A stretch of 5,563 nucleotides of DNA from Flavobacterium psychrophilum (lineage in GTDB: Bacteria > Bacteroidota > Bacteroidia > Flavobacteriales > Flavobacteriaceae): assembly GCA_945897545.1 (NCBI GenBank), contig CAMDGJ010000192.1, forward strand, positions 1 through 5,563, written 5' to 3'. The position numbers were made by a program, and so were the translations under genes. The notes beneath the pieces were generated by a model. It ran no database searches. It had not been told where the DNA came from and was given only the letters and a program-made list of their open reading frames with translations. Numbering within the stretch: the first letter of the stretch is position 1; each line of letters starts with the position of its first letter. Below are positions 1 through 3,186 of this stretch, in pieces.

Positions 1-191
1 TTTTTAGTTCTAATTTCTTTAAAGGTACCGATGTCGGAAAAATGGGGAAACCATTTCACTTTAGAGAATCGTTTGCCCTAGAAACCCAAGACTATAATAC
101 TCCAAATCAAAAATCATTTCCAACGCTTATACTTAAGCCTGGTGAAAAATACGAAACGTACACCGTTTACCATTTTTCAAGCATAAAATAA
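1..191 (+). CDS. galM: Aldose 1-epimerase (galactose mutarotase), C-terminal fragment
   Basis: The first complete codon is at 3 and the frame reads 62 residues to TAA at 189-191; the 5' part lies outside the window. The family interconverts alpha and beta anomers of aldoses such as galactose and glucose, feeding the Leloir pathway. The visible sequence fits the family's C-terminus closely: a GKMGKPFHFR stretch (fragment residues 12-21), then SFALETQDYNTPNQ (23-36), FPTLILKPGEKYETYTVYHF (39-58) and the stop. In characterised GalM enzymes the Glu of the LETQ-like motif is the catalytic base; here it is the codon at 81-83. The PGE-Y-T-Y-F ending is the usual last strand pair, so the C-terminus looks complete. 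A 57-base gap without an obvious terminator or TAnnTTTG promoter separates it from the next gene, so cotranscription is possible. The family is confident; substrate preference cannot be judged from the fragment. Confidence 0.9.
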   Translation, partial: FSSNFFKGTDVGKMGKPFHFRESFALETQDYNTPNQKSFPTLILKPGEKYETYTVYHFSSIK

Positions 192-248
192 TTAACAGCG
201 CTCCTACTAATTTTATGTCGAATTTACCCAAAAATACTATTTCTACAA

Positions 249-2609
249 ATGAGAGCAACCATTATTATAATCTTCAGTTTATTTTTTTTCCAATCCAATT
301 CCCAAAATAGCAATTCCCAAAAAGCAATAGCCAATTGTCTGGAGAATTATTTTCAATATGACAGGGAAATGATACATGTTCAATTCAATAAAAACAAGTA
401 TGTGAATACTGAAGATATTGCTTTCAAAGGATATATTACCAGTAAAAACAACACCCTTTTAGCCGAAAACACTACGAATATCCAATTAATAGTCTATAAT
501 GACCAAAGACAAATCATTCAAAAACAATTGCTTTTTGCAAGCAAAGGTAACTTTACAGGTGGAATCCATTTGAATGACAAATTTAAAGCAGGGAAATATT
601 ATTTTCATTTTTTCACCAATTGGATGCACAATTTTATAGAAGATGATTCTTTCCTCCAAACCATCGAAATCATTGATAAAAAGGAGACCTATAATTTCGA
701 TTCAGACGAACCCAACTGGAAAACGGCCGAAATTAAACTGTTTCCTGAGGGTGGTGCTATACTAAATGACATGGACAATACTGTTGGGATTAAGATTACG
801 GATTGCAATCAAAGAGGAATACAAATAAATGAGGGTGTTATAGTGGATTCTAAATCGAATGAAATTTCACATTTTCACACCAACCATTCCGGAAATGGGG
901 TCTTTTATATCAATCCGGACCTCAACGAAACCTATACCTTAAAAATAAAATCGGATAAAGTAACGATTTCTAAACCATTACCCAGTACGCAGGAAACAGG
1001 CATTGTAATTAGTTATAATAATTTAAACGAAAAAAATCTGGTAGTGAACATCAGAACGAACGAAAAAGGAGCCGAATTATACCATAATAAAAAATACAAC
1101 CTCCTGATTCATCAAAATAAAAACGCGATTCTAAAAGAAATAACTTTTAATGATAAACAAAAAGAACACATACTTTATTTTGATAAAAAATACCTCTCAA
1201 ATGGGGTAAATAGCATTCGGCTGATTGATGAAAACTTAAATGAAATTACCGAACGATTGCTGTATCATTATGGCACAATGAAGCCCGTCACCACTCTCGA
1301 AGCCAGAGCTATTGCTAATGATAGCGCAGTATTGTCCGGAAAAACAGAAGTGAATCAAGCGAATCTGAGCGTTAGCATCCTTCCGGCAGACAATACCTGT
1401 GCGGATCAAAAAAGAGCTATCATGGGTACTTTTTATCTCAATGCCTACCTAGAAACGCCCGAAATAAATAATTATTCGTACTATGACCCTGAAAATAAAA
1501 CCAGAAAAGAAGAAATAGAGTTGTTGATGTTGAACCAAAACAGAAGTAAATACCTTTGGGACAATATAAAATCGAATCCCCCAAAAATGAATTATACTTT
1601 TGATAAAGGAGTAACCATTAGTGGAAAGATAGAAAAGGCACTTAAGCCAAATTCTAAATTTAAAGTTTCTCTTTTTTCATTAAAAGACAACGTTTTTGAA
1701 GAAACAATGATTGACGAACAAAATAATTTTAAGTTCGAAAACTTTTATGCTAGGGACTCCACCGTGTTCATCTTGCAAATGATGGACGAAAAAAACGTGT
1801 CGGCATACACTAAAATGACCACAAGAGTTTCTTCCTATATCGCGCCACTATATTTATCAATACCATTTGACAAATCCGTTTGTCCGGCCCTAAAAAACCT
1901 AAATACTAATTTTACTTTTAGCGCACCTAAACTCGAAGATTCCACTATTGAATTAAAAGAAATAGCGATTACAAACAACGCCAAAAAAACAATCCTCGCC
2001 CATAGTGCCGAAATGAGTATGAATGCCAGAGGATTTAAAATTCAAGAAGGACAAAACGGAAATGTTTTAGATTTCATAGGTAGAAATGGCTACAGAACAG
2101 GCATAGACATTGAAGAAAACGAAGCCTATATTAGAAACTCCTATTCAAGCAACTCGGATCGTTCGCCATCGGTTTTTGTAGATGATATTCAACAAACGGA
2201 TTTCAACTTTTTATTCAATCTCGAACTCAGTGATGTCGATGAAATCTATATTGATAAATCAGGTCTTTCTGATAATTCTAGTAGAGGTGTTGGCACCATA
2301 AAAGTTTTCCTGAAAAAAGGAGGGAGTAGTAATAAATATTTCAAGACTAAGTATACTTCAATGATTGTAACCAATGGCTTTACGACAAACATAGAATTCA
2401 AGAACTCTAATTTTGAAACCCAAAAAGAGTTTTATTATTTTGGGACTTTAAATTGGACGCCAACTATTGCACTGAAAGATAGCCCTAATTTTGAAGTGAA
2501 GTTTCCGAAAGGAAACCAAAAAGAAATTAAGGTTCAAATCGAAGGATTTACACCCGACGGACAGCTTATATCTGAAATTAAAAAAATACCGGTACTTAAA
2601 ACACTATAA
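249..2609 (+). CDS. Exported macroglobulin-like / TonB-plug-remnant protein of Bacteroidota, 786 aa
   Basis: This is a complete ORF starting with an ATG just before a hydrophobic segment. Residues 1-18 (one Arg, then TIIIIFSLFFF) look like a type I signal peptide with cleavage around 16-24. Residues ~39-145 resemble the first MG2-like beta domain of a family in which a 'VYLHTDKPxYxxGExIWFKAYV' motif is usual; here it is degenerate (IHVQFNKNKYVNTEDIAFKG). Residues ~158-245 carry the second hallmark, LFPEGG (164-169), followed by NTVGIKITDCNQRG and GNGVFYINP. NEITERLLY (331-339) matches the conserved 'xxxxERLVF' ending of a later domain. Residues ~455-510 (ISGKIEK...) form a carboxypeptidase-regulatory-like or Ig-like domain. 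Residues ~640-692 (SVFVDDIQQ, DVDEIYIDKSG, GVGTIKVFLKKG) match the TonB-receptor plug pattern, without any beta-barrel. The C-terminus (TLNWTP, IQIEGFTPDG-like) matches family members. Function is unknown; an envelope, perhaps periplasmic or outer-membrane-associated, role is inferred. No Shine-Dalgarno is seen. Confidence 0.85.
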   Translation: MRATIIIIFSLFFFQSNSQNSNSQKAIANCLENYFQYDREMIHVQFNKNKYVNTEDIAFKGYITSKNNTLLAENTTNIQLIVYNDQRQIIQKQLLFASKGNFTGGIHLNDKFKAGKYYFHFFTNWMHNFIEDDSFLQTIEIIDKKETYNFDSDEPNWKTAEIKLFPEGGAILNDMDNTVGIKITDCNQRGIQINEGVIVDSKSNEISHFHTNHSGNGVFYINPDLNETYTLKIKSDKVTISKPLPSTQETGIVISYNNLNEKNLVVNIRTNEKGAELYHNKKYNLLIHQNKNAILKEITFNDKQKEHILYFDKKYLSNGVNSIRLIDENLNEITERLLYHYGTMKPVTTLEARAIANDSAVLSGKTEVNQANLSVSILPADNTCADQKRAIMGTFYLNAYLETPEINNYSYYDPENKTRKEEIELLMLNQNRSKYLWDNIKSNPPKMNYTFDKGVTISGKIEKALKPNSKFKVSLFSLKDNVFEETMIDEQNNFKFENFYARDSTVFILQMMDEKNVSAYTKMTTRVSSYIAPLYLSIPFDKSVCPALKNLNTNFTFSAPKLEDSTIELKEIAITNNAKKTILAHSAEMSMNARGFKIQEGQNGNVLDFIGRNGYRTGIDIEENEAYIRNSYSSNSDRSPSVFVDDIQQTDFNFLFNLELSDVDEIYIDKSGLSDNSSRGVGTIKVFLKKGGSSNKYFKTKYTSMIVTNGFTTNIEFKNSNFETQKEFYYFGTLNWTPTIALKDSPNFEVKFPKGNQKEIKVQIEGFTPDGQLISEIKKIPVLKTL
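296..325 (+). repeat. 15-bp in-frame tandem duplication at the signal-peptide junction
   Basis: The 12-mer caattcccaaaa occurs at 296-307 and again at 311-322, an offset of 15 bases, so two copies of a 15-bp unit lie head to tail and differ only in their last three positions. Because 15 is a multiple of three the frame is kept, giving NSQNS followed by NSQK at residues 17-25, at or just after the probable signal-peptide cleavage site. It looks like a small slippage duplication in a tolerant linker. Confidence 0.7.
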
Positions 2610-2646
2610 ATAAACGGTTGGGTGCAATTCCCTAAATTCGATTAAT

Positions 2647-2679
2647 AATTGATTTTACAAGTTAAAATTGAAATCAATT
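2647..2679. terminator. AT-rich 9-bp hairpin downstream of the 786-aa gene
   Basis: aattgattt (2647-2655) and aaatcaatt (2671-2679) form a perfect 9-bp inverted repeat with a 15-base loop, 37 bases after the stop codon of the upstream gene. The position suits a transcription terminator, but the stem is almost all A/T and no T-run follows, so it is not a textbook intrinsic terminator. It may just be a structural part of the surrounding foldback segment. Confidence 0.3.
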
Positions 2680-2736
2680 CAGTCTACGATGTCAGTGTGA
2701 GTCTGTCGAAGACTATACAATGAAGACACTTCGTAC

Positions 2737-2752
2737 TCCCGAAGTTTCGGGA
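2737..2752. repeat. Tight 7-bp hairpin tcccgaa-gt-ttcggga
   Basis: tcccgaa (2737-2743) and ttcggga (2746-2752) are exact reverse complements with only gt between them. It sits in the core of the 2611-2808 foldback segment, beside a second small inverted repeat (agtct 2700-2704 / agact 2710-2714). Palindromes built on cccgaa/ttcggg are, as far as I recall, common in interspersed intergenic repeats of flavobacteria. No T-run follows, so a terminator role is weakly supported. Confidence 0.5.
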
Positions 2753-2808
2753 CAGTTGACAAATCCTAACTAATTAACTGAAAAAAATAATTACACCCAA
2801 CGGGTTTA

Positions 2809-2925
2809 CCTAATTTTTCTTAAGGATTTAAATCTTTGTTTCTAGTTTTGCCCAATAAAGTATTAATAAAATAAGAAGAAGCGCTTCGAGAAATTAAACT
2901 ATAGCGTTTAGAAAAATAAAAAAAC
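2809..2925. other. AT-rich spacer without a recognisable gene
   Basis: Between the foldback segment and the kinase relic lies strongly AT-rich DNA. The only clear structures are a 10-bp palindrome gaagcgcttc (2878-2887) and a short near-palindrome aaggatttaaatcttt (2822-2837, with one wobble pair). A TAGTTTTG string at 2843-2850 fits the Bacteroidota -7 pattern, but there is no TTG at a proper distance upstream. The minus-strand kinase-like frame stays open through this stretch, but its translation there shows no family likeness. Confidence 0.5.
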
Positions 2926-3027
2926 AAAATAAAAGTTTCCATTATGGCTTTTTGTAGTTTGCAAAAGCTTAATCCCAATCCAGTCAAGGTCTGAGCTCTT
3001 GGTCTTCGAATCGGTCATAAACTCCAT
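2926..3027 (-). pseudogene. Possible decayed C-terminus of a sensor histidine kinase (HATPase G2 box)
   Basis: On the minus strand the bases 2984-2955 translate as TGLGLSFCKL, which matches the G2 box of histidine-kinase ATPase domains (consensus GTGLGLSxCK). Read in the neighbouring frame, bases 2952-2926 give KSHNGNFYF, like the 'EAHNGxIxV' that directly follows the G2 box in intact kinases, and bases 3027-3004 give MEFMTDSK, like the 'F-TTK/TSK' segment that precedes it. The order is right, but frame changes are needed on both sides of the G2 box, and between Lys and His there are 11 bases where intact kinases usually have five codons. Nothing like the H, N or G1 boxes is seen upstream. 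Reading as a frameshifted relic of the last ~40 codons is an inference; chance similarity in low-complexity DNA is possible but the ten-residue match is striking. Confidence 0.35.
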
Positions 3028-3060
3028 TTGCAACAAAATGACCTATATATTGAAACTTTT
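2931..3060. repeat. 9-bp inverted repeat pair spanning 130 bp, with a competing 8-bp pair
   Basis: aaaagtttc (2931-2939) and gaaactttt (3052-3060) are perfect reverse complements. A second perfect pair, ccagtcaa (2980-2987) and ttgactgg (3060-3067), crosses the first, so the two could not form fully at the same time in a transcript. Inside lies ggtcat (3013-3018) / atgacc (3038-3043), a 6-bp stem. GGTC recurs at 2989, 3001 and 3013 with 12-bp spacing. The segment overlaps the kinase-like relic and sits just upstream of the predicted promoter of the adhesin gene. Whether it is an RNA, an operator region or leftover sequence is not clear. Confidence 0.35.
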
Positions 3061-3087
3061 TGACTGGTAGTATCAGAAAAACCTATC

Positions 3088-3095
3088 TAAATTTG
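3088..3095 (+). promoter_or_regulatory. Bacteroidota-type -7 box TAAATTTG upstream of the adhesin gene
   Basis: TAAATTTG is an exact match to the TAnnTTTG -7 element used by the Bacteroidota housekeeping sigma factor. The nearest TTG upstream is at 3060-3062 (within ttttgac), 25 bases away, somewhat longer than the usual spacing of about 17-23, so the -33 element is weak. Initiation would fall near 3100, leaving a 5' leader of about 80 bases that carries a hairpin and the short leader ORF before the ATG at 3183. Confidence 0.45.
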
Positions 3096-3103
3096 TACCC
3101 TAA

Positions 3104-3120
3104 GCTATTTTATAAATAGC
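3104..3120 (+). promoter_or_regulatory. 7-bp hairpin in the predicted 5' leader
   Basis: gctattt (3104-3110) and aaatagc (3114-3120) are perfect reverse complements with a three-base loop. If transcription starts from the TAAATTTG box, this stem would lie at the very 5' end of the mRNA, where it could protect the transcript from decay. No T-run follows, so attenuation by intrinsic termination is not supported. Confidence 0.4.
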
Positions 3121-3156
3121 AAATACCTAATTTATTAACCGTTTAAAAAACAAATT

Positions 3157-3186
3157 ATGAAAAACTTAAACAACCAATTATTATGA
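3157..3186 (+). CDS. Possible nine-codon leader ORF (MKNLNNQLL) coupled to the adhesin start
   Basis: ATG at 3157 opens nine codons that end in TGA at 3184-3186, overlapping the ATG of the adhesin gene (3183-3185) in an ATGA arrangement typical of translational coupling. The 12-mer attatgaaaaac is present at both starts (3154-3165 and 3180-3191), offset by 26 bases, which puts the two starts in different frames. It may be a duplicated initiation region rather than a selected peptide. Neither ATG has a Shine-Dalgarno, as is usual in Bacteroidota, and both follow A-rich DNA. The peptide has no recognised attenuator composition, apart from being rich in Asn and Leu. Confidence 0.3.
   Translation: MKNLNNQLL

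Larger units (their letters stand above)
2611..2808. repeat. ~198-bp foldback segment bounded by imperfect inverted repeats (MITE-like or intergenic repeat)
   Basis: The left end (2611-2629, taaacggttgggtgcaatt) is the near-perfect reverse complement of the right end (2789-2808, aattacacccaacgggttta), differing by one substitution near the inner end and a small mismatch/insertion around the GG of the right arm. The segment begins two bases after the stop codon of the upstream gene. It contains no ORF and holds at least two further hairpins (2647-2679 and 2737-2752). Its middle part (about 2690-2735, with gtgtgagtctgtcgaagac and gacacttcg) resembles, from memory, short interspersed repeats common between genes in flavobacterial genomes; no search was possible. 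It may be a non-autonomous element, an intergenic repeat, or a very long bidirectional terminator-like foldback. No clear target-site duplication was found next to the ends. Confidence 0.5.

Noticed and set aside
2618..2801. Integron attC-like core sites, since GTTGGGT (2618-2624) and ACCCAAC (2795-2801) fit GTTRRRY and RYYYAAC.
   Set aside because: In attC the order is RYYYAAC first and GTTRRRY last; here it is the reverse on both strands. The spacing is also long and no integrase or cassette is present.
2843..2850. TAGTTTTG as a second TAnnTTTG promoter box.
   Set aside because: There is no TTG at a suitable distance upstream, there is no gene directly downstream, and such strings arise easily in AT-rich DNA.
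2943..2993. A short plus-strand ORF beginning ATGGCTTTTTGT (MAFCSLQKLNPNP...).
   Set aside because: It ends after 16 codons at a TGA, is followed by more stops, and runs opposite the kinase-like frame with no recognised motif.
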